Shown piece after piece: positions 9,803-19,607 of a DNA stretch of 64,000 nucleotides (position 1 is the first letter of the stretch; each line of letters opens with the position of its first letter). The translations under genes and the position numbers were made by a program. The stretch is from assembly GCF_024707505.1 (NCBI RefSeq), contig NZ_CP102604.1, forward strand, positions 186,001-250,000, read 5' to 3'. The DNA is from Pantoea sp. SOD02 (GTDB lineage Bacteria > Pseudomonadota > Gammaproteobacteria > Enterobacterales > Enterobacteriaceae). The notes under the pieces are model-generated. The model saw nothing but the letters and a program-made list of their open reading frames with translations, did not search any database and had not been told where the DNA came from.

Positions 9803-10756
9803 ATGCTGAGCGCATTTAAACTCGATCGTAATCGCCTGACGCGCATCGAGCTGGAAGAAGACAACGACAAACTCAACACGTCTGTTTGGGTCGATCTGAT
9901 CGAACCCGACGACAGCGAACGCGATCGCGTGCAGTGCGAGCTCGGCCAGAGCCTGGCAACGCGTCCGGAGCTGGAAGACATCGAAGCCTCGGCGCGTTTC
10001 TTCGAAGACGAAGACGGCCTGCACATTCACTCCTTCTTCTTCTTTGAAGATGCCGAAGACCACGCGGGCAACTCCACTGTGGCATTCACCATCCGCGAAG
10101 ATCGCCTGTATACGCTGCGTGAACGCGAGCTGCCGGCTTTCCGTCTCTATCGCATGCGTGCGCGCAACCAGATGCTGACCGATGGCAACGCCTATGAGCT
10201 GCTGCTGGATCTGTTTGAGACCAAAATCGAACAGCTGGCGGATGAGATCGAGAACATCTATAGCGCGCTGGAGAAACTCAGCCGCGTGATCATGGAAGGC
10301 CAGCAGGGCGAAGAGTACGACCAGGCGCTGTCACGTTTGGCGGAGCTGGAAGATATCGGCTGGAAAGTGCGTTTGTGTCTGATGGATACCCAGCGTGCGC
10401 TCAACTTCCTGGTGCGCAAAGCGCGTCTGCCGGGGAATCAGCTGGAGCAAGCACGTGAAATCCTGCGCGATATCGAATCGCTGCTGCCGCATAACGAATC
10501 GCTGTTCCAGAAGGTTAACTTCCTGATGCAGGCGGCGATGGGCTTCATCAACATCGAGCAGAACCGCATCATCAAGATCTTCTCGGTGGTATCGGTGGTG
10601 TTCCTGCCGCCAACGCTGGTGGCATCCAGCTACGGGATGAACTTCGAGTTTATGCCGGAGCTGAAATGGAGCTTTGGTTACCCGGGCGCGATTAGCCTGA
10701 TGATCCTCGCCGGCCTGGCGCCTTACCTCTATTTCAAACGCAAGAATTGGTTGTAA
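9803..10756 (+). CDS. corA: Magnesium/cobalt/nickel channel CorA
   Basis: Pentameric inner-membrane Mg2+ uptake channel, 317 aa (E. coli 316). A long cytosolic acidic domain rich in Glu/Asp precedes two C-terminal membrane segments. The signature [11 protein letters not shown], containing the GMN selectivity motif, sits between them, and the chain ends in the basic YFKRKNWL. The start at 9803 ([12 protein letters not shown]) has GGGGAG upstream; the frame is open further upstream without family similarity. The leader is structured and carries a short ORF. Confidence 0.97.
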   Translation: MLSAFKLDRNRLTRIELEEDNDKLNTSVWVDLIEPDDSERDRVQCELGQSLATRPELEDIEASARFFEDEDGLHIHSFFFFEDAEDHAGNSTVAFTIREDRLYTLRERELPAFRLYRMRARNQMLTDGNAYELLLDLFETKIEQLADEIENIYSALEKLSRVIMEGQQGEEYDQALSRLAELEDIGWKVRLCLMDTQRALNFLVRKARLPGNQLEQAREILRDIESLLPHNESLFQKVNFLMQAAMGFINIEQNRIIKIFSVVSVVFLPPTLVASSYGMNFEFMPELKWSFGYPGAISLMILAGLAPYLYFKRKNWL

Positions 10757-10771
10757 CCGTTCTCAAGTCCA

Positions 10772-10838
10772 GGTCGTCATGAATGACGACCCTACAAAAC
10801 CGCTCATGACAAACGTAGGGTCGCCATTTATGGCGACC
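10772..10838. repeat. Paired 20-bp palindromes (REP/BIME-like), copy 1
   Basis: GGTCGTCATGAATGACGACC (10772-10791) is followed by CTAC, a 23-bp spacer, GTAG, then GGTCGCCATTTATGGCGACC (10819-10838). Each unit is a 9-bp stem around two central bases, and the two units face each other with CTAC/GTAG on the inside. It lies between corA and the AbrB-like gene. Related copies are at 16852, 19479 and 38849. Confidence 0.85.
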
Positions 10839-10901
10839 TGGTAGATAAACTTCAATTTTCTGCGTAACCTGTTGGCTCTGCTCACTATCTGATTCTCTCC
10901 T

Positions 10902-11954
10902 ATGGCGCGCTTCTCATTGCGACTGCAATGGACACTTCTGCTGATTGCTTCGTTAGTGCTGGGGATTATCCTCCAGCTGTTCCACCTTCCTGCGGCCCTG
11001 CTGCTTGGCCCAATGATTGTCGGCACCGTTATGGGCTTGTCCGGCGCCACCGTTCGCATCGATAAACGTTTCTTCGTGCTGGCACAAGCGGTGCTCGGCT
11101 GCATGATTGGCCAGAGCTTATCGCCGGGCATTCTCACGCCGCTGATTCAGGATTGGCCGGTGGTGCTGGCGGTGCTGGTGCTGACGCTAGCGGCCAGCGG
11201 CTTGTCCGGTTTTCTGCTGGTGCGCTTCAGTAATTTGCCCGGCCCAACCGGCGCATGGGGATCGTCGCCCGGCGGCGCTTCGGCGATGGTAGCAATGGCC
11301 GGTGATTTCGGGGCGGATGTGCGGCTGGTGGCTTTTATGCAGTATCTGCGCGTGCTGTTTGTCGCCACCGCTGCGGCCGTGGTGGCGCGCATTGGCCTCG
11401 GCACCAACGGCGGTGCGGCTGAACTGGTGTGGTTTCCCGCGCTGCACAGCAGCTTTCTGCTGACATTGCTGGTGATGTTCGCCGGTGCGTGGCTCGGCCA
11501 GAGGCTGCGCATTCCTTCCGGCGCTTTGTTGCTACCGGCGCTGATCGGCGCGGTGCTGCACGGCACGGATGTGGCGACCTTGCAGGTACCGGAATGGTTG
11601 CTGGCGCTGGCTTATGCGTTGATTGGATGGAGCGTGGGGTTGCGTTTCACCCGGCCGATTTTCAAGCTGGCGCTGCGAACGCTGCCGCAAATGCTGCTGT
11701 CGATTTTCGGCTTAATGCTGTTATGCGGCGGATTAGCCTGGATGCTGACGCGCGTTTTGCACGTCGATCTGATGACCGCCTATCTGGCAACCAGCCCGGG
11801 CGGGCTGGATACCGTGGCGATTATTGCGGCCGGCACGCGGGTCGATATAGCATTTGTCATGGCGCTGCAGACGCTGCGTCTGTTCACCATCTTGCTCACC
11901 GGCCCGGCGCTGGCGCGTTTTATTTCACGCTACGCGCATGCGCGCCCGAGCTGA
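10902..11954 (+). CDS. AbrB-family (Gneg_AbrB_dup) inner-membrane protein
   Basis: 350-aa, very hydrophobic protein with about ten predicted membrane segments arranged as two similar halves. Each half has a small-residue motif: GAWGSSPGGASAMVAMAGDFG and YLATSPGGLDTVAIIAAGT. This duplication is typical of the family that includes E. coli AbrB, often mislabelled ammonia monooxygenase; its substrate is unknown. It occupies the place of yigF in E. coli. Its last 30 bp overlap the 3' end of convergent rarD. The start at 10902 was taken as the first ATG after TCTCTCCT; the Shine-Dalgarno is poor. Confidence 0.8.
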   Translation: MARFSLRLQWTLLLIASLVLGIILQLFHLPAALLLGPMIVGTVMGLSGATVRIDKRFFVLAQAVLGCMIGQSLSPGILTPLIQDWPVVLAVLVLTLAASGLSGFLLVRFSNLPGPTGAWGSSPGGASAMVAMAGDFGADVRLVAFMQYLRVLFVATAAAVVARIGLGTNGGAAELVWFPALHSSFLLTLLVMFAGAWLGQRLRIPSGALLLPALIGAVLHGTDVATLQVPEWLLALAYALIGWSVGLRFTRPIFKLALRTLPQMLLSIFGLMLLCGGLAWMLTRVLHVDLMTAYLATSPGGLDTVAIIAAGTRVDIAFVMALQTLRLFTILLTGPALARFISRYAHARPS

Positions 11955-12824
11955 GAACGCGACCGCATCGATAATGAACACGGCGAGCGCCAGCCAGATA
12001 AAGCCGAAGGTCACCATTTTATCCGGCGTCAGGTTCTCGCCGTAGAACAGCACCGCCAGAAGGAACATCAGCGTCGGGCCCAGATACTGGAAGAAGCCGA
12101 CAGTCGATAAACGCAGACGCGCGCAGGCGGCCGCAAACAGCATCAGCGGAATGGTGGTGATAATGCCCGCCGCGACCAGCTTGAGATTAAGGCTCATGGC
12201 GTTGGCACTGAGATGGCTGGTCGCGCTGTCTGCAAAGCCAAACAGGTAAATCGCCGCCAGCGGAAACAGCCACAGCGTCTCGATCAGCATGCCGCTCTGC
12301 GCATCGACCTGAATCTTTTTGCGCACCAAACCGTACAAAGCAAAACTCAGCGCCAGACCAAGGCCGATAATCGGCAGCGATCCAAATTGCCACAGCTGCA
12401 CCAGCACACCGGTTGTCGCCAGCAGCACCGCCAGCCACTGCAAGCGGCGGAAGCGTTCGCGCAGGAACAGCATGCCAAACACCACGTTAATCAGCGGGTT
12501 GATAAAGTAGCCGAGGCTGGCTTCCAGCATGTGCTGATTATTCACCGCCCAGATAAACAGCAGCCAGTTGCCGCCAATGGTGACGGCGGTCAGCGCCAGC
12601 AGCAGCACCTTTTTCGGCTGCGCCAGCACACTGCGCACCTGCGCCCAGCTACGCGTCAGGGTGATCAGTAGCAGCATAAACAGCGCGGACCAAATCACGC
12701 GATGCGTCATAATTTCGGTGGCGGGCACCTCTTTGACCAGCTTGAAGTAGGCGGGCGCGATGCCCCAAATGAAGTAAGCGCCGAGCGCGTAGCCAATACC
12801 CTGGCGAGTTTGTTGCGAATCCAT
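11925..12824 (-). CDS. rarD: EamA-family permease RarD
   Basis: 299-aa inner-membrane protein of the drug/metabolite (DMT/EamA) superfamily with about ten membrane segments. E. coli RarD was named for chloramphenicol sensitivity in Pseudomonas, but its substrate is unsettled. Family signatures are AYFIWGIAPAYFKL near the N-terminus, LEASLGYFINPLINV and FFQYLGPTLMFLLAV. The start at 12824 (MDSQQTRQG) matches E. coli; the frame is open ten codons upstream. It follows yigI by 22 bp on the same strand. Its tail overlaps the AbrB-like gene convergently. Confidence 0.92.
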   Translation of the reverse strand: MDSQQTRQGIGYALGAYFIWGIAPAYFKLVKEVPATEIMTHRVIWSALFMLLLITLTRSWAQVRSVLAQPKKVLLLALTAVTIGGNWLLFIWAVNNQHMLEASLGYFINPLINVVFGMLFLRERFRRLQWLAVLLATTGVLVQLWQFGSLPIIGLGLALSFALYGLVRKKIQVDAQSGMLIETLWLFPLAAIYLFGFADSATSHLSANAMSLNLKLVAAGIITTIPLMLFAAACARLRLSTVGFFQYLGPTLMFLLAVLFYGENLTPDKMVTFGFIWLALAVFIIDAVAFSARARMRVA

Positions 12825-12846
12825 CAAGTCATTCCAAAAGTACTGA

Positions 12847-13317
12847 TTAGCCAATCATATAGGTGGCGGTAGCGGTAGCGATGTAATCGCCTTGCTGGTT
12901 ATGTAACTCCACGCGCGCCACGGCGACTTTATTGCCGCCGCGCAGCAGGCTGCTGGTGGCGATAAAGCGCTCGCCGCGGCCTGGGCGCAGATAATCCACG
13001 CGCATATCAATGGTGCCCATACGGGACAGGCGCTGGCGCAGCTCTTCCTCGGTAATGCTCTCCTGGCGCGTCAGCGCATAGCTGACACACACCAGCCCAG
13101 CGGCGACATCCAGTACCGAGGCAATGACGCCGCCATGCAAAATCTGCTGCGCCGCGTTGCCGACCAGCATGGTTTTATTGGCGAAGCCGAGTTCGGCGTA
13201 ATCCGCTTCCAGTCGATCCAGCTCTAATCCGAGCGCCTGATTGAAGGGCATGTGATAAACAAAAATTTCGCCAATCAGACGGCGCGCTTCCTGCTGTGTC
13301 AGCAACGGGGATGACAT
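12847..13317 (-). CDS. yigI: Hot-dog fold thioesterase YigI
   Basis: 156-aa cytosolic protein of the PaaI/YigI thioesterase group, thought to hydrolyse medium- and long-chain acyl-CoA esters. The hot-dog motif [14 protein letters not shown] lies around residues 60-75, and [12 protein letters not shown] further on is also typical. It is first of a two-gene unit with rarD and diverges from pldA. The family call is firm; the substrate is from E. coli work and not visible here. Confidence 0.88.
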   Translation of the reverse strand: MSSPLLTQQEARRLIGEIFVYHMPFNQALGLELDRLEADYAELGFANKTMLVGNAAQQILHGGVIASVLDVAAGLVCVSYALTRQESITEEELRQRLSRMGTIDMRVDYLRPGRGERFIATSSLLRGGNKVAVARVELHNQQGDYIATATATYMIG

Positions 13318-13482
13318 AATTCCTGCCTTAAAATGTTAACGAGTTGTGTATATTATGCCGCGTTCGAGCCGCTTTCCAGTTTCGGAAATCGGCGCTGATC
13401 AACCGCAGGTTTTGCGTGTAGAATGGCCTGCTTTTTGAACCGTCACTTGACGATTACGACACGCAGTTCTCTGGAGAATTCT

Positions 13483-14361
13483 ATGCGTAAGCATTACGCC
13501 TTGCTGGCCGCGGCGCTGATCCTTCCTGGCCTGGCGCAGGCTGAAGAAGCCACGATAAAAGAGGTTCATGATGCACCGGCAGTGAAGGGCAGCATTATCG
13601 CTAACCTGCTGGAGAAACACGATAACCCGTTCGTGCTTTATCCTTACGAAAACAACTATCTGCTCTACACCTACACCACAGACATGAACAAAGAGGCGAT
13701 CTCTTCGTACAACTGGGCAGACAAAGCTAAAAATGATGAAGTAAAATTCCAGCTCAGCCTGGCATTTCCGCTATGGCGCGGCATTTTAGGCGATAACTCG
13801 GTGCTGGCGGCGTCCTATACTCAGCGCTCGTGGTGGCAGCTCTCGAACCGTGGTGCGTCATCACCGTTCCGTGAAACCGATTATGAGCCACAGATTTTCC
13901 TCGGCTGGGCCACCGATTACACCTTCGCAGGCTGGACCTTACGCGATGTGGAAACCGGCTTAGTGCATCAGTCGAACGGCCGCAGCGAGCCAACTTCGCG
14001 CAGCTGGAACCGCGTTTACGCGCGCTTCATGGCGCAGAACGGCAATCTGCTCGCGGAGATCAAACCCTGGTATCGTCTGCCAGAAAGTGAAAGCAATGAC
14101 GATAACCCGGACATCACCAAATACATGGGTTACTACCGCGCCAAGCTCGGCTACATGATGGGCGAGAACATTTTCAGCGTGGAAGGTAACTACAACTGGA
14201 ACAGCGGCTTTGGCGGTGCAACTTTCGCCTGGAGCTACCCAATCTCTGAACATGTGCGCTTTTACACGCAGGTGTTCAGCGGCTATGGTGAATCATTGAT
14301 CGACTATAACCATCGCCAGACGCGCTTCGGCGTGGGCGTGACGCTCAACGATCTGTTCTAA
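13483..14361 (+). CDS. pldA: Outer-membrane phospholipase A (OMPLA)
   Basis: 292-aa (E. coli 289) Ca2+-dependent beta-barrel enzyme that removes phospholipids from the outer leaflet of the outer membrane. The first ~20 residues form a signal peptide cleaved after AQA. The active-site segment [16 protein letters not shown] carries the catalytic His and Ser and the downstream Asn. The C-terminus ends in aromatic Phe (GVTLNDLF), the barrel-insertion signal. The start at 13483 has CTGGAG upstream. Transcribed away from yigI. Confidence 0.96.
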   Translation: MRKHYALLAAALILPGLAQAEEATIKEVHDAPAVKGSIIANLLEKHDNPFVLYPYENNYLLYTYTTDMNKEAISSYNWADKAKNDEVKFQLSLAFPLWRGILGDNSVLAASYTQRSWWQLSNRGASSPFRETDYEPQIFLGWATDYTFAGWTLRDVETGLVHQSNGRSEPTSRSWNRVYARFMAQNGNLLAEIKPWYRLPESESNDDNPDITKYMGYYRAKLGYMMGENIFSVEGNYNWNSGFGGATFAWSYPISEHVRFYTQVFSGYGESLIDYNHRQTRFGVGVTLNDLF

Positions 14362-14384
14362 CCCGCAACAAAGACAGGATTACC

Positions 14385-16211
14385 GTGGCAACATCGGCAG
14401 TGCTTAATCAGGAAATGCTGGCGCAGCAGGTATTACAAGATACCTTCGGCTATCAGCAGTTCCGCCCAGGTCAGCAAAACATCATCGAAACCGCCCTGTC
14501 AGGACGCGATTGTCTGGTGGTGATGCCGACCGGCGGCGGCAAATCGCTGTGCTATCAAATCCCGGCGCTGGTGCGCGAAGGGCTGACGCTGGTGGTTTCA
14601 CCGCTGATTTCACTGATGAAAGATCAGGTCGATCAGCTGCTGGCTAACGGCGTGGCAGCAGCGTGCCTCAACTCAACGCAGACGCGTGAGCAGCAGCAGC
14701 AGGTGTTTGCGGATTGTCGTACTGGCAAACTCAAGCTGCTGTATATCGCGCCTGAACGCCTGATGATGGACAACTTCCTCGACAGCCTGCACCAGTGGAA
14801 TCCGGTGATGCTGGCGGTGGATGAAGCGCACTGTATTTCACAGTGGGGCCACGATTTCCGTCCGGAATATGGCTCGATTGGCCAGCTGCGTCAGCACTTC
14901 CCTGATTTGCCGGTCATGGCGTTAACCGCCACCGCCGATGAAACCACGCGTAACGATATCGCCCATCTGCTGCAGATGGACGATCCGCTGATTCAAATCA
15001 GCAGCTTTGACCGCCCGAATATTCGCTACACGCTGGTGGAGAAATTCAAACCCACCGAGCAACTTCTGCGTTACGTGCAGGATCAGCGCGGCAAAAGCGG
15101 CATTATTTACTGTAACAGCCGCGCGAAAGTGGAAGACACCGCCGCGCGCCTGCAGAGCCGTGGCTTGAGCGTTGGCGCTTATCACGCCGGTATCGATAGC
15201 GCGCAGCGTGCCAGCGTGCAGGAAGCCTTCCAGCGTGACGATCTGCAAATTGTGGTCGCCACCGTGGCATTCGGTATGGGCATCAATAAACCCAACGTGC
15301 GCTTTGTGGTGCACTTCGATATTCCGCGCAACATCGAATCCTATTATCAGGAAACCGGTCGCGCCGGGCGTGATGGTCTGCCTGCCGAAGCGATGATGCT
15401 TTACGACCCGGCCGATATGGCGTGGCTGCGTAAATGTCTGGAAGAGAAAGTGCCCGGACCGTTGCAGGACATTGAACGCCACAAGCTCAACGCGATGGGC
15501 GCGTTTGCTGAAGCGCAAACCTGTCGTCGTCTGGTACTGCTGAACTATTTCGGCGAAGGTCGCCAGCAGCAGTGCGACAACTGCGATATCTGCCTCGATC
15601 CGCCACGTCGCTACGACGGCTTGCTGGAGGCGCAAAAGGCGCTGTCGAGCATCTATCGTACCGGCCAACGCTTTGGGATGGGCTATATTGTTGAGGTTTT
15701 GCGCGGAGCCAGTAATCAGCGTATTCGTGACAACGGCCACGACAAACTGCCGGTGTACGGCTTAGGCCGCGAGCACAGCCACGAACACTGGATCAGCGTG
15801 CTGCGTCAGCTGATTCACCTCGGCATGGTGACGCAAAACATCGCCATGCATTCGGCGCTGCAACTGACCGAAGCGGCGCGCCCGGTGTTACGCGCGGAAG
15901 TACCGCTGATGTTGGCGGTGCCGCGTATCGTGACGGTGAAGACGCGTGGCAGCAGTTCGCCGAAAGTACACAGCGGCAATTACGATCGCCAGCTGTTTGC
16001 CAAGCTGCGTAAGCTGCGCAAAGCGATTGCCGATGAAGAGAATATTCCGCCGTACGTGGTGTTTAACGATGCCACGCTGATTGAAATGGCAGAACAAATG
16101 CCGATTAGCGCGTCAGAAATGCTCAGCGTGAACGGCGTCGGTCATCGCAAACTGGAGCGTTTTGGTAAGCCGTTCCTGGTGATGATCAAAGAACATGTTG
16201 ATGAAGGTTAA
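14385..16211 (+). CDS. recQ: ATP-dependent DNA helicase RecQ
   Basis: 608-aa 3'-5' SF2 helicase of the RecF recombination pathway. Walker A is [16 protein letters not shown] box [18 protein letters not shown], motif [12 protein letters not shown]. The zinc-binding cysteines lie in CRRL...CDNCDIC, and the C-terminal HRDC domain includes [15 protein letters not shown]. The start is GTG 14385 with AGGA upstream. It follows pldA by 23 bp and precedes rhtC by 12 bp, as in E. coli. Confidence 0.97.
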   Translation: MATSAVLNQEMLAQQVLQDTFGYQQFRPGQQNIIETALSGRDCLVVMPTGGGKSLCYQIPALVREGLTLVVSPLISLMKDQVDQLLANGVAAACLNSTQTREQQQQVFADCRTGKLKLLYIAPERLMMDNFLDSLHQWNPVMLAVDEAHCISQWGHDFRPEYGSIGQLRQHFPDLPVMALTATADETTRNDIAHLLQMDDPLIQISSFDRPNIRYTLVEKFKPTEQLLRYVQDQRGKSGIIYCNSRAKVEDTAARLQSRGLSVGAYHAGIDSAQRASVQEAFQRDDLQIVVATVAFGMGINKPNVRFVVHFDIPRNIESYYQETGRAGRDGLPAEAMMLYDPADMAWLRKCLEEKVPGPLQDIERHKLNAMGAFAEAQTCRRLVLLNYFGEGRQQQCDNCDICLDPPRRYDGLLEAQKALSSIYRTGQRFGMGYIVEVLRGASNQRIRDNGHDKLPVYGLGREHSHEHWISVLRQLIHLGMVTQNIAMHSALQLTEAARPVLRAEVPLMLAVPRIVTVKTRGSSSPKVHSGNYDRQLFAKLRKLRKAIADEENIPPYVVFNDATLIEMAEQMPISASEMLSVNGVGHRKLERFGKPFLVMIKEHVDEG

Positions 16212-16223
16212 AGGAAAAAATTC

Positions 16224-16847
16224 ATGCTGATGTTATTCGCCACCGTCGCGCTGGTGCATCTGGTTGCGCTGATGAGTCCCGGCCCGGACTTCTTCTTTGT
16301 GTCGCAAACGGCGGCGAGCCGCTCGCGCAAAGAGGCGATGATGGGCGTTCTGGGCATTACCTTGGGCATTGTGATCTGGGCCGGTGTGGCGCTGATGGGC
16401 CTGCATCTGATCCTGGAAAAAATGGCCTGGCTGCATGAAATCATTATGGTCGGCGGCGGATTGTATCTGCTGTGGATGGGCTGGCAGCTGATGCGTTCAG
16501 CGCGTCAACGTCACAAGCAGCCACAATCGGAAACGCCGGTGGTGGAGCTGCCGAAAAGAGGCATGAGCTTCCTGAAAGGTTTCCTGACTAACCTGTCGAA
16601 CCCAAAAGCGATCATCTACTTTGGTAGCGTGTTCTCACTGTTTGTTGGCAACGACGTCGGCGCGATGGAGCGCTGGGGCTTGTTCCTGCTGATTATTGGT
16701 GAGACGTTCGCGTGGTTTACGCTGGTAGCGGCGATTTTCGCTATGCCGTGGATGCGTGATAAGTATCAGCGGATGGCGAAGTGGGTGGATGGTATGGCGG
16801 GCGTGCTGTTTGCAGGTTTTGGCATTCATTTAATCATTTCGAGATAA
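16224..16847 (+). CDS. rhtC: Threonine exporter RhtC (LysE family)
   Basis: 207-aa inner-membrane exporter with about six membrane segments. LysE/RhtB signatures are VHLVALMSPGPDFFFVSQ at the N-terminus and FLTNLSNPKAIIYFGSVFS in the middle. E. coli RhtC exports L-threonine. The start at 16224 (MLMLFATVAL) is shared with E. coli RhtC. It converges on its paralogue rhtB, with a palindromic repeat between the two stops. Confidence 0.93.
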   Translation: MLMLFATVALVHLVALMSPGPDFFFVSQTAASRSRKEAMMGVLGITLGIVIWAGVALMGLHLILEKMAWLHEIIMVGGGLYLLWMGWQLMRSARQRHKQPQSETPVVELPKRGMSFLKGFLTNLSNPKAIIYFGSVFSLFVGNDVGAMERWGLFLLIIGETFAWFTLVAAIFAMPWMRDKYQRMAKWVDGMAGVLFAGFGIHLIISR

Positions 16848-16851
16848 ACCA

Positions 16852-16899
16852 GGTCGCCATAAATGGCGACCCTACGTAGGGTGGGCATTTATGCCCACC
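16852..16899. repeat. Paired 20-bp palindromes (REP/BIME-like), copy 2
   Basis: GGTCGCCATAAATGGCGACC (16852-16871) is followed directly by CTAC-GTAG and then GGTGGGCATTTATGCCCACC (16880-16899). The architecture is the same as at 10772 but with no spacer, so the whole 48 bp is a near-perfect inverted repeat. It lies between the convergent rhtC and rhtB stops and may serve as a bidirectional transcript end; no T-tract flanks it. Confidence 0.88.
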
Positions 16900-16909
16900 G
16901 GGTTGAATA

Positions 16910-17533
16910 TCACGCCATTCTGCGTGCGCTGGCTAACAGCGCGCCAACCGCCATAAACAATCCACCAAAGGTGCGGTTCAGCAGCTTCATCTGCTTCGGC
17001 CCTTTGATCCAGCCAGCAATGCGCGTTGCCAGCGTGGCGTAACCAATCATCACGATGATATCGACCACAATGGTGGTAACGCCGAGCACCAGATATTGCA
17101 TGAGCTGCGGCTGGTGCGGCTGAATAAACTGCGGGAACAGCGCGGCGAGAAACACGATGCTTTTCGGGTTGGTGAGGTTCACCAACACCGCACGCTTGAA
17201 CAGGCGGCGACGCGGCATCGCTTTGGCAACGGCGTCAAGATCGATACCGCCCGCTGAGCGCCATTGTTGAATGCCCAGCCACACCAGATAAGCTGCGCCA
17301 GCCCACTTCAGGACTTCAAACGCCAGAATCGATTGGGAAAACAGCGCACCCAAACCGGCGCCGACCAGCACAATATGAATGGCCAGGCCGAGCTGCAAGC
17401 CGGTAATCGATGCCACCGCGCCGCGATAACCGTGGCTGATGCCGGTGCTCATGGTGTTAATCGCGCCGGAACCGGGTGAAAGGCTGAGAATAGTTGTGGT
17501 CAGCAGGTACGTTAACCACCATTCAATGGTCAT
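16910..17533 (-). CDS. rhtB: Homoserine/homoserine lactone exporter RhtB (LysE family)
   Basis: 207-aa inner-membrane exporter, about six membrane segments, paralogue of rhtC. Signatures are [23 protein letters not shown] and [18 protein letters not shown]. The start at 17533 ([11 protein letters not shown]) matches E. coli and has AGGGA about ten bases upstream; an ATG three codons earlier abuts that Shine-Dalgarno and is rejected. Divergent from pldB. Confidence 0.93.
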   Translation of the reverse strand: MTIEWWLTYLLTTTILSLSPGSGAINTMSTGISHGYRGAVASITGLQLGLAIHIVLVGAGLGALFSQSILAFEVLKWAGAAYLVWLGIQQWRSAGGIDLDAVAKAMPRRRLFKRAVLVNLTNPKSIVFLAALFPQFIQPHQPQLMQYLVLGVTTIVVDIIVMIGYATLATRIAGWIKGPKQMKLLNRTFGGLFMAVGALLASARRMA

Positions 17534-17637
17534 GTGTGACATTCCCTGAAGTTAGCGAAGTGTGACACAATACGACAGAAAATCGCCGCACGCTACGCAG
17601 CACAGGCGCGCGAATCACGTTTTTTTCAGGGGGACGG

Positions 17638-18630
17638 ATGCAGCATCATAAACAGAGTTGGCTCGGACGTGAGCGAGGCTTTTCGGCCTTTGCTACCGGT
17701 CCGCTGCTCGACTTCTGGCGTCGCCGTGAAGAGTGTGAATTCACCGGCGTCGGCAACCTGAAGATTCGCTACGTCCGTTTCACCTCACCGCAACATCGTC
17801 GTGTCATTCTGGTCGTGCCTGGCCGCATTGAGAGCTACATCAAGTATCCCGAACTGGCTTACGACCTCTTCATGTGCGGCTACGATGTGGTGATTCTCGA
17901 CCATCGCGGTCAAGGACGTTCCGAACGTCTGCTGGAAGATTCGCACCGCGGCCATGTGGTGGATTTTGGTGACTACGTTGACGATCTTGAAACGCTGTAT
18001 CTGAAAGAGATAGTCAGCAACCATTATCAGCAGCGCTACGTGCTGGCCCACTCGATGGGCGGCGCGATTTTAGCGCTGTTTCTGGCGCGTCAACCGCAGG
18101 CGTTTCACGCTGCGGTGTTCTCCGCGCCGATGTTTGGCATTGTGCTGCCGCTGCCCGACTGGATGGCGCACCGCATTCTCGACTTGACCGAAAAACTGCC
18201 CGCGCTGCGTGAAGGCTACGCGCTGGGCACCGGCCGCTGGCGCGCCAATCCGTTTGGCATCAACCGTCTGACGCACAGCCGCGAACGCTATCGCCGCAAC
18301 CTGCGTTTTTACGCTGACGATCCGGCGCTTCGCGTCGGTGGGCCCACTTATCACTGGGTGCGCGAAGGCGTACAGGCCGGGCGCGACATCTTCAATCAGG
18401 TGGCGAACATCACCACGCCGACCTTGCTGCTGCAGGCGAGTGAAGATGATGTGGTGGATAACCGTTCACAAAATCTATTTTGTACGGCGATGGCCGAAGC
18501 AGGACATCCCTGCGCAGGTAACGCGCCATATGTGATAAAAGGAGCGCGTCATGAGATCTTGTTTGAAACAGACGCGATGCGTGCCGAAGCGCTAAACGCG
18601 GTGGTCGATTTTTTTGCACACCACGCTTAA
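17638..18630 (+). CDS. pldB: Lysophospholipase L2
   Basis: 330-aa alpha/beta hydrolase (E. coli 340) acting on lysophospholipids at the inner membrane. The nucleophile elbow is AHSMGGAI, preceded by the HRGQGRSERLL loop. A C-terminal Asp (ASEDDVVDNRS) and His (KGARHEILFE) complete the triad. The start at 17638 has GGGGGA upstream. The C-terminus is shorter than E. coli. yigL follows 37 bp later. Confidence 0.93.
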   Translation: MQHHKQSWLGRERGFSAFATGPLLDFWRRREECEFTGVGNLKIRYVRFTSPQHRRVILVVPGRIESYIKYPELAYDLFMCGYDVVILDHRGQGRSERLLEDSHRGHVVDFGDYVDDLETLYLKEIVSNHYQQRYVLAHSMGGAILALFLARQPQAFHAAVFSAPMFGIVLPLPDWMAHRILDLTEKLPALREGYALGTGRWRANPFGINRLTHSRERYRRNLRFYADDPALRVGGPTYHWVREGVQAGRDIFNQVANITTPTLLLQASEDDVVDNRSQNLFCTAMAEAGHPCAGNAPYVIKGARHEILFETDAMRAEALNAVVDFFAHHA

Positions 18631-18667
18631 TCAATTTTACTTTCCGATATCAACACCCGAGGTTTAC

Positions 18668-19468
18668 ATGTATCACATCGTCGCATCCGACCTGGATGGC
18701 ACGCTGCTCTCTCCGGATCACCGCCTGACGCCGTTCGCTCGCACTACGCTGCAGGAACTGGTGGCGCGTGACATCCACTTTGTTTTTGCCACCGGTCGTC
18801 ACTATATCGACGTCGGACAGATGCGCGATAAGCTCGGCATTCCGGCTTATATGATCACGTCTAATGGCGCGCGTGTGCACAACGCCGAGGGTGAGCTGGT
18901 GTTCAGCCACAACCTCGACGCCGACATCGCCAGCGATTTGTATGGCCTGCAATATCATGACGAGCACATCCTGACGCACGTTTATCGCGACGATGAGTGG
19001 TTCATGAGCCGTCATCGCCCAGACGAGCAGGACTATTTCCGCGAGTCAGTATTTAACTATCAGGTTTACCAGCCGGGCATGCTGCCGACCGACGGCATCA
19101 GCAAAGTGTTCTTCACCTGCGAAGATCCGGAGCGTTTAGTTCCGATGGAGCAGGCGATTGAAGCGCGCTGGGGCGATCGCGTGAATGTCAGCTTCTCGCT
19201 GCCAACCTGCCTGGAAGTGATGGCGGGCGGGGTTTCCAAAGGTCACGCGCTGGAAGCGGTAGCGAAACAGCTCGGCCACTCGCTGAAAGAGTGCATCGCC
19301 TTCGGCGACGGCATGAATGATGTGGAGATGCTCAGCATGTCAGGTAAAGGCTGCATCATGCGTAATGCGCAGCAGCGCCTGAAAGATACCTTGCCGACGC
19401 TGGAAGTCATTGGCAGCAACGCGGATGACGCCGTACCGCATACGCTGCGTAAATTGTTCCTCGCGTAG
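18668..19468 (+). CDS. yigL: Cof-type HAD phosphatase YigL (pyridoxal phosphate / sugar phosphate phosphatase)
   Basis: 266-aa HAD IIB hydrolase. E. coli YigL removes phosphate from glucose-6-phosphate, 2-deoxyglucose-6-phosphate and pyridoxal phosphate and helps in sugar-phosphate stress, where SgrS RNA stabilises the pldB-yigL transcript. Motifs are ASDLDGTLLSPDH at the N-terminus, ITSNGARVH, and FGDGMNDVEML. The start at 18668 (MYHIVASDL) fits the family; the frame extends into pldB upstream. Confidence 0.93.
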   Translation: MYHIVASDLDGTLLSPDHRLTPFARTTLQELVARDIHFVFATGRHYIDVGQMRDKLGIPAYMITSNGARVHNAEGELVFSHNLDADIASDLYGLQYHDEHILTHVYRDDEWFMSRHRPDEQDYFRESVFNYQVYQPGMLPTDGISKVFFTCEDPERLVPMEQAIEARWGDRVNVSFSLPTCLEVMAGGVSKGHALEAVAKQLGHSLKECIAFGDGMNDVEMLSMSGKGCIMRNAQQRLKDTLPTLEVIGSNADDAVPHTLRKLFLA

Positions 19469-19478
19469 TTTGCAATGT

Positions 19479-19498
19479 GGTCGCCATTAATGGCGACC
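19479..19498. repeat. 20-bp palindrome, copy 3 (single)
   Basis: GGTCGCCATTAATGGCGACC is a perfect 20-bp palindrome 11 bp after the yigL stop, followed by TTAC where copies 1 and 2 have CTAC. It belongs to the family at 10772 and 16852, here without a partner unit. Confidence 0.85.
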
Positions 19499-19607
19499 TT
19501 ACAACGGCTTGGTTGGTCTTGTTTTGCCCACTTGTAAACCAAATAGTTTACTCGGATAACGACAGTTTGTTTACACTAGCGCCACTGTTCATTTAGAGAT
19601 CGTTACC

